The notes under the pieces are model-generated. The model was given only the letters and a program-made list of their open reading frames with translations. It did no database searches and was not told where the DNA came from. A DNA stretch of 64,000 bases from Tamarix chinensis (Eukaryota; Streptophyta; Magnoliopsida; Caryophyllales; Tamaricaceae). The stretch covers positions 81,824,245 to 81,888,244 of the forward strand of contig CM060175.1 in NCBI GenBank assembly GCA_030549775.1, read 5' to 3'. Shown here piece by piece: positions 23,021 through 36,699 of the stretch (its first letter is position 1; the number at the start of each line of letters is the position of its first letter). The position numbers and the translations under genes are program-made.

Positions 23021-25319
23021 CTTCGTGAACGAGAATCGAAATATTCAATTCGATCTTTTGCTTTTCTGTTTCATGTTTTCCACTTGCCATTGCCTTCGTT
23101 CTCCTTTTTCCAGCTGGCATTCCTTCTCAAATAATCCTAGTATCTTTATTTATTTATTAATTAATTATTATTATTACTATTAAAGGTAAAGGTCTTTTTA
23201 CCTTCATTTTCTAGAATCAGCACAAGACGCAAGCGCGGCTTGACGAGGAGTTCTTTTCTATTTTTCTTAGACGTTTTTAACCTGGGGTTTTGAATGAATG
23301 GTAATAATTTTTTTTGTTAGCTCGTTTAAATTAGTCAATTTATTTAGTTTGGTGACTTTTAGTTGGAGGTAAGTCGGAGGAAGTGACATTGTTGAAATTG
23401 GTTTTTATTTGGCATAAGTAAGCAAAAGTCGGAGGTAATTTTAACTATCATTTGACATTACCTATTCTGTTTTATAGTTATGATGAAATCCATTCACCTA
23501 GATATACAATGTTAAGTGTTATTTCTTTAATTAATAACATGTACAATATTTGGATGTAACGAACGAATGTATATGAAATATATAATTTATTTTATTATTA
23601 TTGAGTATTGTTACCACCTAGTCTTACTTATATATATATATATGTATTTTTAACTTTTGATACTGATAGCAAATGAAAATATTGTATTATATCATTCTAT
23701 ATTAATAGAAAAATAAGAAAAGATAATCTTACAAATGTTCTTTATCAATAAAATGAAACTATTTGTATGATCAACTTATTTATTCTTTTAAAAATGAAGG
23801 GATAAATATTTTTCATGTTTGACTTTAAAAGTCAAACTATAGCAAAATAAGCAAGAGAGAGGGATTATAATTTAGTATATACTTTAAAAAATGTATAGTG
23901 GAAAGCCCAACAATAATAACTTAAAAATTTGATATATTTAAAAAGAAGTATACATAAATAGTTTGTTTAATGTTAAGACTTTTAATTTGTTTTTAAAATA
24001 GTATATTTAGTCTATTGGTTATACATACATATAGTAACTAGTGTTATATTAAATAATAGTATTATTTCTATTTTTAATAACACAAAAATGTACCCTAAGA
24101 GCACATGTTAGAAAAATCCATATATAAATACCAAATATAAAAATATATTTTAAGCAAATATTTTCTAAAAATCAATCTCTTTGGAACTATGATTTAAGAA
24201 TAAATTACTTCCTAGGTATCAATTGAGCTCTTTATGTGATCGATCGAAACATTAGCCAATATGTGACAACTATCACTAGTCTATTGCATAATTGATCAAA
24301 AGAGCTTATGGTTTTCTAACATTGATGTTTTATAAACTATTTAACCCTTTCTATTGCAAACTTGTTAGAAAATAAAGGTATGTTTGACATTACTAGCTGA
24401 AAAGGCAGAGCTTCTCTTGTACGTTATTCTAGTAGGCTAAGTGTGTGTTTAACATGATCTAAAATATCTTATAAGCTAATTATTAATTTATTAAAACTAA
24501 CTTACATTTTTAAAAAAAATTCATTCGAAAAATAATTTTTAACTAGTTTATAAATTAGATTTTGAAAAACTACTTCTAGTAGCTTATAACTTATATTCTT
24601 TTGGATAGTTTTTAAAATTTTAACTACCTTCTTAGTTACTTTTACTAGATATATTATTATTAAATAAGAATGGTTAAGCTTAAAATATCTTATCGGGAAA
24701 ACACTTATAAATTTAGTTAGTTGAGCTTATTTTAAAGTTAAACTAAAAGCTAATTGAAATAACTATCTAAATACACACAAATACCATTTTATAGTCAATC
24801 AAAATGAGTAGACAATAAATAATGAACTACACTAATACTATTTTATGTAATTTAAGCATTTAAATGACCATCGTTTTAAAAATCAAGCCAATATCATTAA
24901 CAATTCACTAGTTTAGTGCTTAAATTTGTAGTACATATTATGTTAAAAAATGTGAAATATATAGAAAATTAAACTACATATGAATCTACCCAATTTCGGA
25001 CCAATCAATTTTTTGATTGATTTACCGGATTTCACTCACTTGAATGGTTCTTGATCAGTTCTAAATTCTTGATCTGATTGGTGATTTGACCAATTTGCTA
25101 GTTCATCAGTCGAACCAATTGATCCAATCAGATTTTTAAAATAATATAAATGATTATCCCTCAAAGTCACTAATAAAATAGTATATCCAATATATACCAT
25201 GGGCCCATGGCCAATATACATTGTTTTAATGGCAGGGAGAGAGAACCATTTGTATGCTGACAATGGAACCCAAATTTGAACCTCATACTTAGCAATAAGG
25301 ATTGCTATTGCTTAAGTTA
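23021..25319. other. AT-rich intergenic region
   Basis: No supported gene. It contains (ATT)n and (TA)n tracts (23140-23185, 23628-23643). At about 24438-24782 a segment rich in AGCTTATAA words has weak inverted ends (GTGTGTTT left, AAATACACAC right), reminiscent of hAT-type MITEs, but no clear target duplication. A CCAAT/GATC-rich patch lies at 24970-25130. Confidence 0.5.
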
Positions 25320-25780
25320 TGTTGGATTATTATCTAATGTTGCATTTATATTTGAATGGTACAAATTATGGGACGTTGTATAAATTAAATTTACCTAAAA
25401 GTTTTCATATTTCAATATAAATTATTTGGTCTGCATGTTTCTAATTGGATGTTGACCAATATATGTAGAGACTTTGAATATTTTAGATTCTTGATGAATT
25501 GAGCTGGAATAATCAGATTGATAATATATTATTTATCTATATATATATCTAGTCGTGGTCCCTAGCTCACGTACGCTTCTTTCTATTTGATTTCCATGAG
25601 TCAATACACAAAAATGAGTGAGTAGTTGTCCTAGAAGACCAAAATATTGCTTGTACAATTATCTTCTTGAATATAGAAATATTCAGTTATTGTAGCATTA
25701 CAATTTCAGGTATTCTTACATATTATTTATATAAATTACACTTGATGAATTGACATATGATTTTATCGGATCTGTAATTA
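25320..25780 (+). repeat. 5' LTR of the Copia element
   Basis: It aligns along its length with 44803-45236, sharing TGTTGGATTATTATCTAA, TGTATAAATTAAA, AGAGACTTT and CTTGATGAATT in order. The 3' boundary is uncertain by about 15 bp, because the primer-binding-like site starts at 25793. Confidence 0.8.
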
Positions 25781-26361
25781 ATTTTTGATCTGTTGATACT
25801 AGAGCCATATGCTTAATTTATTAAGATTATATAAATCAAAGTCTTTTTTGACTTTATGAACTCTACAGAAGATTTTGTCTGTCTCATCCTTCTTCTCCTA
25901 ATTATTAGATCATTTTTTCACTGTTTGATATTGCATGTTGATCTGATCTGGTCCTTTTTTTGGCCGACCTTCTTCTATCTTGGGGTTGGCCGTGCAATAT
26001 TCTACGATTTCACCTGTCTCTATTTCTTCTAATATCTAGTTGCTTTTATTTTTTTTTGTTGAAATTGTGATATAACAATTGGTCATTTGTCATTTTTGGT
26101 GCTTAATTATTGTTCGGACTATCGTCATTTGTTATTATTTTTTGGATGATTCAACCCTCCCTTTGCTAGTTGAACCCCTTCCACATACCTTGTTTGTTGT
26201 ATTTGTTGGCCTTGTCCTTCACAATGTTTTGTCTCCAAGTATTAGGTTTAAACCTTGCCATGTCGTCCACCAAGTTCGTTTGTTGTTTGATTCTTAGATA
26301 ATATTGCTTGTGGTGGATTTTAATGCTAATGTTTTTTGGTCGTTGAGCTTACCCGTTGACT

Positions 26362-26666
26362 AGGTTTGTTAACGAGCCGAGACGGGGTGGGTTTGGGCTC
26401 TATTTATTTAATAAATGAGCCTAAAAATGAAGCTTAAGCTTGACTCTTTTAGAAACAAACTGATCTTTTAACGAGTCGTCTTGCAAGATTTTGTATTAAA
26501 CGAGCTAAGCTCATGAGCTTATGCATTGTTAACAAGTTCAAGTCCAAATTTTTTATGCTCCAGCTCGGCTAATTTAATTTTAGGCTCATTTAGCGAAATA
26601 AGTGAGCCGAGTCGATCCCTTAATGACCTAAAAGTTCGAGGCTCGTTTAGGTTCATTAATAGCCCT
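26362..26666. mobile_element. Foldback Mutator-like element, copy 2 (305 bp)
   Basis: Same architecture and nearly the same length as 452-757: it starts AGGTTTGTTAACGAGCCGAG, is filled with GAGCC/GGCTC words and ends GTTCATTAATAGCCCT. The flanks CCCGTTGACT (26352-26361) and GCCATTGATG (26667-26676) agree at 6 of 10 positions, as for an old duplication. It sits in the leader of the Copia element. Confidence 0.6.
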
Positions 26667-27369
26667 GCCATTGATGGTGCCTCTCTGAGCAGTTGCTGCT
26701 TTTGTTGAGTAGCATTGGTAACATGGGCAGTTATCCAAGGTTTGGTGTAACACCCCAAAAATTTATAGCTAAAAAATTCTTTTGTTAAGGAAAATCATGC
26801 ACCAAAATGGGGCCTACTACCATCGCGATCAGTACAAGATTGACCCTTGGCCACTCTCATACTAACCACAAGGTTAAAAGGTACAAGGATTAGTAACAAA
26901 AGGTGATTAAAAACATAAACAATTCAAAATTTAATATAGAAACCAGAGTGTACAAATATTAAGGTTAATACATGAGCGAACTAAAATACAAGAAAATGCC
27001 ATGCTATCGGGAAATAAAAACTGTAGAAACATAAGAGATTTATAGTCCTGAGAACACCCTCTTTGGTTCGATCCTTAGGACATCAAATCGTCACTATGCC
27101 CTAACCAACTCATCATAGGCATCAAAATCTGCAAGTGCTTCATCACCTACCCTTATGACTCAAGAGGGGCCACTACTTATGTGAATGAGTAGCACCCATG
27201 ATAGGGGCGATCAATATGTTACGTACTAATTAAGGTAACCATATAGATAAGACAGGACATATAACAGAAAATACAGATAATGCAAGTAGTAAGTTTATTA
27301 TATTAATCACCACTATCAGATTTTAAGCCATTGGTACCATCTTTACACATCTCTCGAATTATATTCACG

Positions 27370-27800
27370 TGAGTAAGGAAACCCTACTATTATGGCTGGT
27401 GGAACCAAAATAACTACTCCATGGCAAAGCACACTTGGCCACTATTATAGCCGGTGGAATGGCCTCCAGGGCAAAGCACTCTTGGCCACTATTATAGCCA
27501 ATGGAACGTAAATCATCCTAAGTTTGGCCCTGACCCACGTGCCGTTCTACTATAAGTGATTAGTGTATTTTTCATGATTTATTATCATCCGAAGTTTAGC
27601 TTATTGAGTTCAGAACCTCCACTATCATAGCCGTTGGACCAGAAATACTACTCTAGGGCATAACACACTTGACCACTATTATAGCCAGTAGAACATTCTT
27701 TAGGGAAAAACGCTTCTGACATTATTATAGCTGGTGGAATGGAAATCATCCTACGTCTGAGCCCAACTTAATGAGCCGGTGGAATGGAAATCATCCTAAG
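27370..27800 (-). repeat. Tandem dyad modules in LTR-C
   Basis: About six diverged units reading CCACTATTATAGCCGGTGGA on the + strand, spaced at roughly 55-70 bp, each followed by GGGCAAAGCAC-like sequence. They are reverse complements of the LTR-A/B units. Confidence 0.7.
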
Positions 27801-28427
27801 TCTGAGCCCAACTCAATGATCTTCCGCTTTAAGTGATTAGTATTTTATTCATGTCGTATTTAACAAATGGCCCCCATCTAGACTTGCACACCCCAATGGA
27901 CTTCCCCGAATCATTATCACTCTTCCAACTCAAACTTCTTTAATGAACCTATCACTTAACCTAATACCTATACACTCCCTAAGAATCCAAGACCCCCTTT
28001 CACCTTCCACCATACTCACCATGAATTCAAAAACCCCCACACATGTGGGTCAAGGCCCACTTTTCCATTTCTCTACCTAGGGTCACTATCTCCCACTAGG
28101 GTTTCTCCTTGAAACCCTAATTTGACCTATGTGACCCTAGCCTCTTCTCTTCTCTTATACAACCCATATTTTCCCTTGATTCCAACACCATTACCATACT
28201 CAACCCACTCCAAACCTCACAATTCAACTCTTTAACTCTCGCATGTAATAATGATAACCTAGTTGGTTACACTCTAAGACCCTAATATATCCTTTCTTCT
28301 TCCACACCCTCTTCTCAAACACAACTCTACCCTCCATTTGACTTGACTTACACAATCCATGTGGCACAACCCTCATCACAACACAATATCCAACCAACCT
28401 CCTTAACCTCTCCTATAATACCCCTAT

Positions 28428-31411
28428 TGTAACACCCCCAAATTTACTACTGAAAATTTTCATTTTAAGTGGAAGCGTATAATCAAATAGTTGGGTGTTA
28501 TCGTCGTAATTAACATAAGTCTAGCTTACCCCACCATCCTTACGTCAATCATAAAGCAAAACAATTAGAAAGTTTAAAACATGATAGAAAAAGACGAGAC
28601 AGCTTTTAATAACATCAAATAAGTGTTTGGAGATAAACTCTGATTACAATATCAAAATACAACAAAAAAGGATTCGATGGAACAAAGAGTCCGAAAGGTA
28701 TCCGGGTAAAGCTATTATTCGGATAACATAACTCTACGCCCAAACCATGATATGAATAAATCACTCCTCCACATATACAACATCAAAGGCTGTGAATTCA
28801 TCCACCTAGTCCTCATTGACTTGCACATAAATATCAGGGTCGACTAGTCGTTGGATTGAGCAACACCCATGAAAATGATGATCAATATGCTATGTACTGA
28901 GTAAGGTAATGATACAGTTAAGTAGGGTTACACATAATACAAGAATTCTCATAAGCAAATCATACATGCGTAAATCAAAGAATGCTAGATAAGAAATGAT
29001 TCCAGGTCTTTCATTAGATATACCTTATTACAATCTTTTATTTACGTTGAGTTCAAGGACCCCACTATTCTTAAACCGATGGAACGGTTTAAAACACTTC
29101 TGGGGGACAACACACCTGAGCCATTTTTATTATTATCCAATGGAATAGAGCCAACACCTCTCAGAGTAAAATACTCCTAATCCACTATTATTAAATCGGT
29201 GGAATTGTATGAAGGACCTCTTGAGGACAACACACCCTAGCCACTATTATTATCCAGTGGAACGGACTGAACACCTAGGTCCTGACTCACGTAGTCTTCC
29301 ACTTTAAATGATTAATGTATTTCCATTTATACTTTAACTCTTAATTGTATTTTCATTCACGCTGAGTATGGGCCCCACTATTCTTACTCTGGTGGAACAA
29401 ACCGAAGCACCTTTCGGGTACAACACACCCGAGCCATTATTATTATCCCGTGGAACGGAGCCATATAAACACTTCGGCTTGACTCAAGTGATCTTTCACT
29501 TTAAATTATTAGTATCTTATTCAGAGTTGATTGCATATTATCATGCCAAACTCATATAAAAAACAATATATACAATTTAAACACATAAGTACAACCATGT
29601 AATTATCTTTAAACGATCATAATATCCTTAGGGTAGGTAAGACAGTAGAATTTTCCCAAAGGCCTTATAAAACCTAATACTAATACATATAAATTCCATA
29701 TAATTATATTAATTTTCCATATATATCTTGTATCCGATATTATACCCAAATATAAACTTCCATAATTTCATTACTTTCTAAAATACCATTTCATAGCATT
29801 TTCAAAATTAAATTATTCAATATAACATATTCAACACAAAAGCATGAACAAAGATACAAATATAACATAAATCCCTAGCTATGACATGTATCCTTACCGA
29901 TAAGGATACCAACTTCTATGCACATAAATCCTATACCTCCTCCAAGATCACCTATGAAAACAAGATAAAATATGATTAGGATTAAAGATTAAAATTTATG
30001 AGGGAATTCAAGGTAGATAAGGGTAAAAATGAAATTTACCGGATTCAAATGGATGCTTGAATTGTATGGAAGTGTAGAAGAATGTGTGGTGGAGCTATGG
30101 TAAATTTTTGTGGTGTTTGGACAAGATTTGGGGTGAAAATAAGGGTACGCGGCCAAAAAGAAAGTTGCACGGCCAAGTGGTGCAAGAGTTACACAGTTGT
30201 GTAGCAACAGTGTACAACATGTCGAGGGAAGAAAAGATGCACGACCAGGCGGTGTAAGAATTGCATGGCTGTGTAGTACTGGGCTAAGAAAAAATAAAAC
30301 GCACGGCCAAACGATGTAAGAATTACACTATTGTGTAGCAGGAGATCTGAGCGTTACACAGCTGTGCAACTGGCGATGCACATCGCTGCAACGAATGAGG
30401 GGATGAAGAAGGAAAAAGAGGAGGTGGATGACGACGATGGATGATGACGGTGAGGGGGAAGGTTGGGGTCATCTTGGTGGTCGGTCCACCTGCCAAATGG
30501 CAGCAATTGGTGGCTTGGGTGATGCTCGGTGGTGGATTGGGTGGTACGAATGCCAAAAATAGGGAAGAAGGAGGAAGAGGAAGGAAGAATATAATAAGGT
30601 CGGGGAGTTGAGGGATGATAATAGAATGGAGGAATGGAGGGGTATATATACTAATAAGGTGGCGTGCCTTAGAGGAGAAAAAGGCAGGGGTGACGACAAC
30701 AACGATGATGATCTGTCAAGAAGAAGAAAAGAAAAAGGATAGGGGGATGGTGATGGTTGAAATGGATGGGAATCAAGTAGAGGCACGGGCGGTGATGATG
30801 ATGATGGCACATGAAGGAGATGTGCACAGGAGAGGAAGGCAGGGAGTGTGATGGTGATGAGCTGCGAAACAGAGCAGTAGCAGGGAGAAGAAGAAAGAAG
30901 AAGGAAGAAGAAGGGTGGCAGGGGAAGTGATGGTGGTACGTAGAGGAAGAGAAGAAGAAGAAGGCAGCACGAGGGATGGAATAGGTGGAAGGGATGGTGT
31001 CATGGTGCATGTGGGGGGGGGAAGTGGATGGTGGTGTAGAGGAAGCCAAACCCACCATGCCACAACATCAGTGCAGGAGAATAAGGGAAAAGAAAATAAA
31101 ATAAAAAGGAAGAAAAGGGACGAAAGGAAGAAAAGAAAAGGAGAAAGAAAAGGAAAAAGAGAGAAGGGTTATGGAATTAGGATTAGATTAGGTAATTTTG
31201 GATTAGCGAAATAATTTGGATTAGTGGAAATTTTCGCAGATTTTGATTTTGGTTTACGAATTATGGTTTATCCAAATCAAGGTTTTGATTTGGTTAAAGT
31301 TTCGGTATTAAGAAATTTGATTAAGGTTAAAAATAATATTTCTTGAGATTAGAATCAAATTAGGGTGCTAATGACGCGAGATTGGGCTAAGCAAATTTTT
31401 GGGGTATTACA
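28428..31411 (-). mobile_element. Solo LTR (LTR-D), 2984 bp, nested in LTR-C
   Basis: It starts TGTAACACCCCCAAA at 28428 and ends GGGGTATTACA at 31411, with exact duplications cctat at 28423-28427 and 31412-31416. Diverged dyad modules lie at 29050-29470, and a GA-rich stretch at 30400-31160 carries a TATATATA at 30643-30650. No coding region. It was inserted after LTR-C, which was itself inserted after the Copia element. Confidence 0.9.
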
Positions 31412-34400
31412 CCTATCCGTAAGGGTTTTCCCCAAAAATCCTAGTTATGCTCCTATGTATATTTTCATTAACCCATGAACTAAATCTTTCTCAAGAACTC
31501 CATAACCCAAAATACAATTTCCTCCCTATGGTCAACCCTCAAACTAGATTTCCCCATATAAGCTTTTCTCCCATGCAAAGCTCACGCATGCCATGCAATA
31601 TTTTACCCTAACCCTTCATTTTATTATTTTCTTCCTTTGTTTTCTCAATTATTCTTCTTAATACCGTTAGGTCATTTCCCCCACTTCTCTTTACTCACTC
31701 TACCCTCTTTATTTCATTTAGTTCCCAAAAACCACTCGAACACACCAAATGCCTCTAAGCATTCAAGTCATAGCATCTCAACCATATATAAGAAACATGT
31801 CATCCATATAAGTTATCACACATATTACACATAATGCCAATTTTACTCACCATACCTTAGCTCCTTGTAAGCCAAGCTACACCACACACACACTTAGTTC
31901 ACATTCACATATCTTCACGTAAGGCATACTAATACATCTATACATAAAAGAATTATAACATAACCCAAGCCTTAACCGTATCCTTACCTAATGGGACTCC
32001 ATGCTTGGAGCACACTTCTATGCCTCCTCATAGGGAAGGGTTGGCTCAAAATCTGTAAAAAGAGTATAACTAGTCATTTCACCTTCTTCCTACTCCTTTT
32101 TCTTTATTTTATTAATTTAATATTAGTGATAATAATAATAGTAATAAAAATAATAATAGTGTTAATAATAAAAAAAATATTAAAGTAAAATATACTAAGT
32201 ATATAGGAGGGAGAATGACACAACAAAAAGGGACAACAGGCAAGGGGGCAGTGACGGAGGTGCATGGCGGTGGATAGTGTAGAAGGGGGATTTTGGGGTT
32301 GGAAAAGAGGTGGGGAGTTAGAGTTTCCTAAGTGGTAGGGTTTCCTGGGTCAAGGGGTTATGGTGGTGGTGGTGGCCTCGCTGCGGCGGTGTGGTGGTGG
32401 TAGTGGTGGCGGCTAAGAGGGAAATAAGAGAAAATAGGTGGGAGGAGGGGGAAGAAAAGGGAAGTGGTGGTGTGGTAAGTTTGGTGAAGGTTTTCTGGGC
32501 ACGAAGGGATGTAGGGTGGTTGTGGTAGCTGTGGTGGCAGAAGTGGCGCAAGGCGGGGTTGGTGGTGGAGGGAGGTGCAAAATGGTAGCTTGAGTTGCCC
32601 ACTTTGCACAGGTGGGGAGAGAAGAGGAAGACGGAGATAAAGGAGGGATAGGGGGAATGGTTTGGTAGGTGTAGGGTGATGCAGGAAAGAGGAAGGGAGG
32701 GTGTGGCGATGGTAGTGAGACCTGGTGGTGATGGAAGCAACGACTGTTTGGGCAGTGCGAGTAAGGCTGAGGAGAGTGGATTGGCACAGAGATAGAGAGG
32801 AAAGGAGGGAGCGGGGAGGGGTATTTATAAGTGTGGGTGTTAGGGGAAGTGGATAAGGGAGGGAAGATGACAAGGGGAGGGGGTTGGTGGCTGTTGGTCG
32901 ACGTGCAGGTTGGCACAGCTGCGCAACAGGGCTGACAAGGGGTAGGGTTTCGCAAGGAGGAAGGGGTAGGTGGGGGGGGGTAAGGGCTTGTAGGAGGGAG
33001 GGAGATCATGCAGGGTCATGCCTATTACACGCCTTGTAGGGACATGTGGGGAAGGGGGAGGAGAAGAAAGGGGAGAGGGCTATGAAGCAGCCATGTGTAG
33101 GTAGTGTTGGTCGGGGAAGAAGAAGGAGGCAGGGGCAGAAAAGGAAAGAAAGAGAAAAAGAGAGGGAGAGAAAAGGAAAAGAGGAGGGGTGCACTGGCTT
33201 GGGCCGATCGCCGGGGGGGGGGGGAATTGAAGCTCGGCTACGGTAGGAGGAAGGAAAAGAAAAGAGGGGGAGGGGGGACTAGGTCACTGCTAGACGTAGC
33301 CGAGCCGACCGAAGAAGGGGAGGAAGAAAAAAAGAAAAGGAAGAAAAGAAGAAAGATAAGGAAGAAAAAGGGAAAAGGAAAAAAAAGGAAAAAATGTGGT
33401 GGTAGGGTGGTTTTGAGTTTTTTGAAGTTTTAGGAATAATAAAAATTAGTAATAATAATAATAAAATAATTTTTATTAATTCAAAATTATTATTATGATT
33501 CACTTATAATTTATCTTAGGTTATCAAATAAATTTAGCATTTATTAATTAGATCCCTATATCATTTTTTATTTTATTATAGCCATAATTATTATTATTAT
33601 TATTATAATATTATTATTTTATCAGAAATGATGCTTATAATTAAATCTTATCCAATAATTTCTTATTTTATTATTAAATTCTAAAGTAAAGTTTTGGGGT
33701 ATTACATTTGGCATCATGTTTTAGGAGGTAGAATAAGGATTAAAAGTTAGATTATGAGTTAATTGATCAGGGTTAATTTTGTAAATTAACCAATTAAACA
33801 AAAAACAAAATGTGCGATCAAGCATAAGGCACAAACTAAAGACGACCTATAACCAATCAGGCTGGTTGAACCTTGTTTGAAATGTGTACATCTAATTTTA
33901 GATATATATTAGGGAAGATTTGGCCTACCCTTTTCTTGGGTATGTTGGGCCATTTTTTTTGCTTAGATTGCTTATGCTAGTTTGGACCTCTCGATTGTTA
34001 TAGTTCGATTTTCAACAACTTTGGTAATTTTAGACTATAAATTTAGTGCTCATTTTTTTTGTATTATTTGAGTTATAATAATAATACATATAATTAGACT
34101 AATTAATTTAATTATATATTAATTTTATTCTAATCTAATAAATTATTTTATAAATTTTTCATATGTACTATTTGGTAATAATTTTATTAAAATGCTGATA
34201 AGGTTAGATTTAATATTTTATGGATATTAAATCTATATTAAGTCAATCCTTAAATTATAAATTCAAATTTATAAATAAACTTGAGGGAATAGTTTATTTA
34301 AATAATTTCTTATTAATTTTAGTAGATAGTTTACTTGAAACAATATGTTGCATAAGTGAAATCTTTTGTAAAAATTTGTTTATTAAAATTATTAGGTGTT

Positions 34401-36699
34401 TATGTGAATTTTTATTCATGCGAGTGTTAGATGACTCAAATAAAGACAAATATCTGATATAATTTTATATATACATGCAGTGATAAATATGTGGTAACTA
34501 TTCGGATATCATGTGGATGATAATATAATCCAAAGATATGCTCATTATCTAACATGTCTTATTATCAGTATTTGATTCTTGCAACAAGAACACCGCTTGC
34601 CATTAATATTACTATTCAAATACTTTATATTAATGTTGCAACAATTTATTATGATGGGTTTGTCATTATTTAAGTTTACTAATTTTATTATGTATATTTC
34701 TTGTGAGCATACATATTTATGTTATTGTTATGTTTTTCGTACAACTATGTTAGCCACTACTATATCTGCCAACCTAAGTTTCATTCCCATGTTGAGCGAA
34801 AATAAATTTAGGGAATGACAAGACAACATTTTACATTTTCTTAGCTGCATGGATCTAGACCATGCACTTAGGCTAGGGAAACTCACTAATCTAACTGCTG
34901 AAAGTTACTGTGATGAGAAAAGGAACCTTGAAAATTCAGATCTCTTAAATTTCATGAGTCTCATGATCATAAAGTGTAGCATTCTAGAGGTTTTTTAGGG
35001 GTAATTTATCTAATGAGATCATCGATGTTGAATATATTCTTGTTAAACCTGAAAAACATTTTGCAAAAAACGTTAAGGTTGAAACAAATACTCTTTTACA
35101 CATCACTTGATTTCAATAAAGTTGAAAGGAAAGAAAATATATGGCAGTACATCATGGAGATGTTTGCTTCAAAACTTAAGGTATTAAAGCTCTAGTTATC
35201 AGATGATTTACTCATGTATCTAGTATTAATCTCACTTTCTGTACAATTTAATGGATTTAAATTCAATTATAACTACGAAAATGAGAAATATATTCTTAAT
35301 GAGATCATTCTATATTGTATGCAAGAGGGAGATAAATTGAGGCATGATAAGATTGAGAGTGCTCATCTGGCAAGTACATTTGAATGTTAGGGTAAGAAAA
35401 AAAAAAGGATGAAGCTACTTTTATGAGTCTATTACAAAAGAAAAAACATAAGAAAAAATATGGTTGCTTTTTATTTTTATTTTTATTTTAAAAAGGCATG
35501 ATATGTTAAGAAGGATTGTCATAAGTAATATATTTGGCACAAGAAGAAAGGTAAAATCCTTGCTTTGATGTGATTTGAGCTTAATTTAGCTTAAGTGCCT
35601 TGATATACTCAGTGGTTATACTATGGTGATATTACTCACATGGTTGTTTCTATATAAGGTATCTTGAGCTACTGAAAGCCAAATGACGGTAAAAGATACA
35701 TCTATGTGGTAGATGGCTAGGAAATAGTGGTTGAAGTAATCAACACTTTTAGGTTATTATTAGGAACTAGTTATAATTTAGACTTGAAAGACACTTTCAT
35801 TGTACTGTATTTTACATAACATTTTATTTCTATTTCCATATTGGACAAGATGAGTTATTATTGTTTATTAAAAAATGATAAATTTATTTTTCATTAAATT
35901 AAAATATTATTGGCATCATTTCATTATGTGCATATGATATCCTATATATATTGATGCCATCACCTCATATCATAAAAACTTACATGTGGAATCACGTGAT
36001 ATTAAACGTAAATTAAGTAAAGGAAATTCAACATCAATATGGCATAAGTGCTCAAGTTATAAACCAAAGGGACAAATTGAGAGGCTTGTGTCAGATGACA
36101 TTTTAGATTCCCTCAACGTTATAGAATTAAACATTTATATTGAATGCGTTAAGGGAAAACAAACCAAAGTAAAGAGAACATGTGCAAATAGATCTTTATA
36201 CGTCTTAGTATTGATTCACACAAATATTTGTGGATCATTACCTATAACTTCTTAGAGTTTTCAACAATATTTCATATCATTCATAGATTATTATTCACAT
36301 TATGGCTACCTGTATCTCATTTATGAAACTTCACAATGATTGGACGTGTTCAAATCTTTTAAGCTTAAAGTTGAGGATAAACTCAACAAAAGGATCAAGT
36401 GCATTTGTGTAATACCTTGAATTCAACCTAAGCTTAATTTTGGACAATTAATATTTTAACCTAATCCTAATTTTAGATGATTAATATTTTAATCCTACCC
36501 TAATGCTTGAGGCTTAATCTTAAACCTAATTCTAATCCTAACCTTAAACTATTTTTCCTTTTTCCTTTTCTCTTTCCCATTTTCTCTCCCTTCAGCTTCT
36601 TTCTCCCTCTCTTCTACATAGTTTTCTTTTCCTAACCAATTTTTTTCCTTGGTTGTAACTAGGATTGTAAAGGAGTCGAGTTAAGCCAAGAAAACGCCC

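Larger units (their letters stand above)
26746..33706 (-). mobile_element. Solo LTR (LTR-C), about 3.97 kb net, minus orientation, inserted in Copia
   Basis: It starts TGTAACACCCC at 26746 and ends GGGGTATTACA at 33706, with exact 5-bp duplications tttgg at 26741-26745 and 33707-33711. Removing the nested LTR-D leaves about 3.97 kb with no pol frame, hence a solo LTR. Orientation follows from the reversed dyad modules (27370-27800) and the GA-rich tract (CT-rich on the minus strand, 32220-33400) with TATAAATA at 32829-32822 minus. The Gly/Pro/Ser-rich frames in this tract are compositional. Confidence 0.88.

Noticed and set aside
24438..24782. hAT-type MITE
   Set aside because: End similarity is short and no 8-bp duplication is visible; kept only as a remark.
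32318..33433. Overlapping frames up to 198 codons in the GA-rich part of LTR-C
   Set aside because: Same compositional effect; no domain, and the region lies inside a solo LTR bounded by target duplications.
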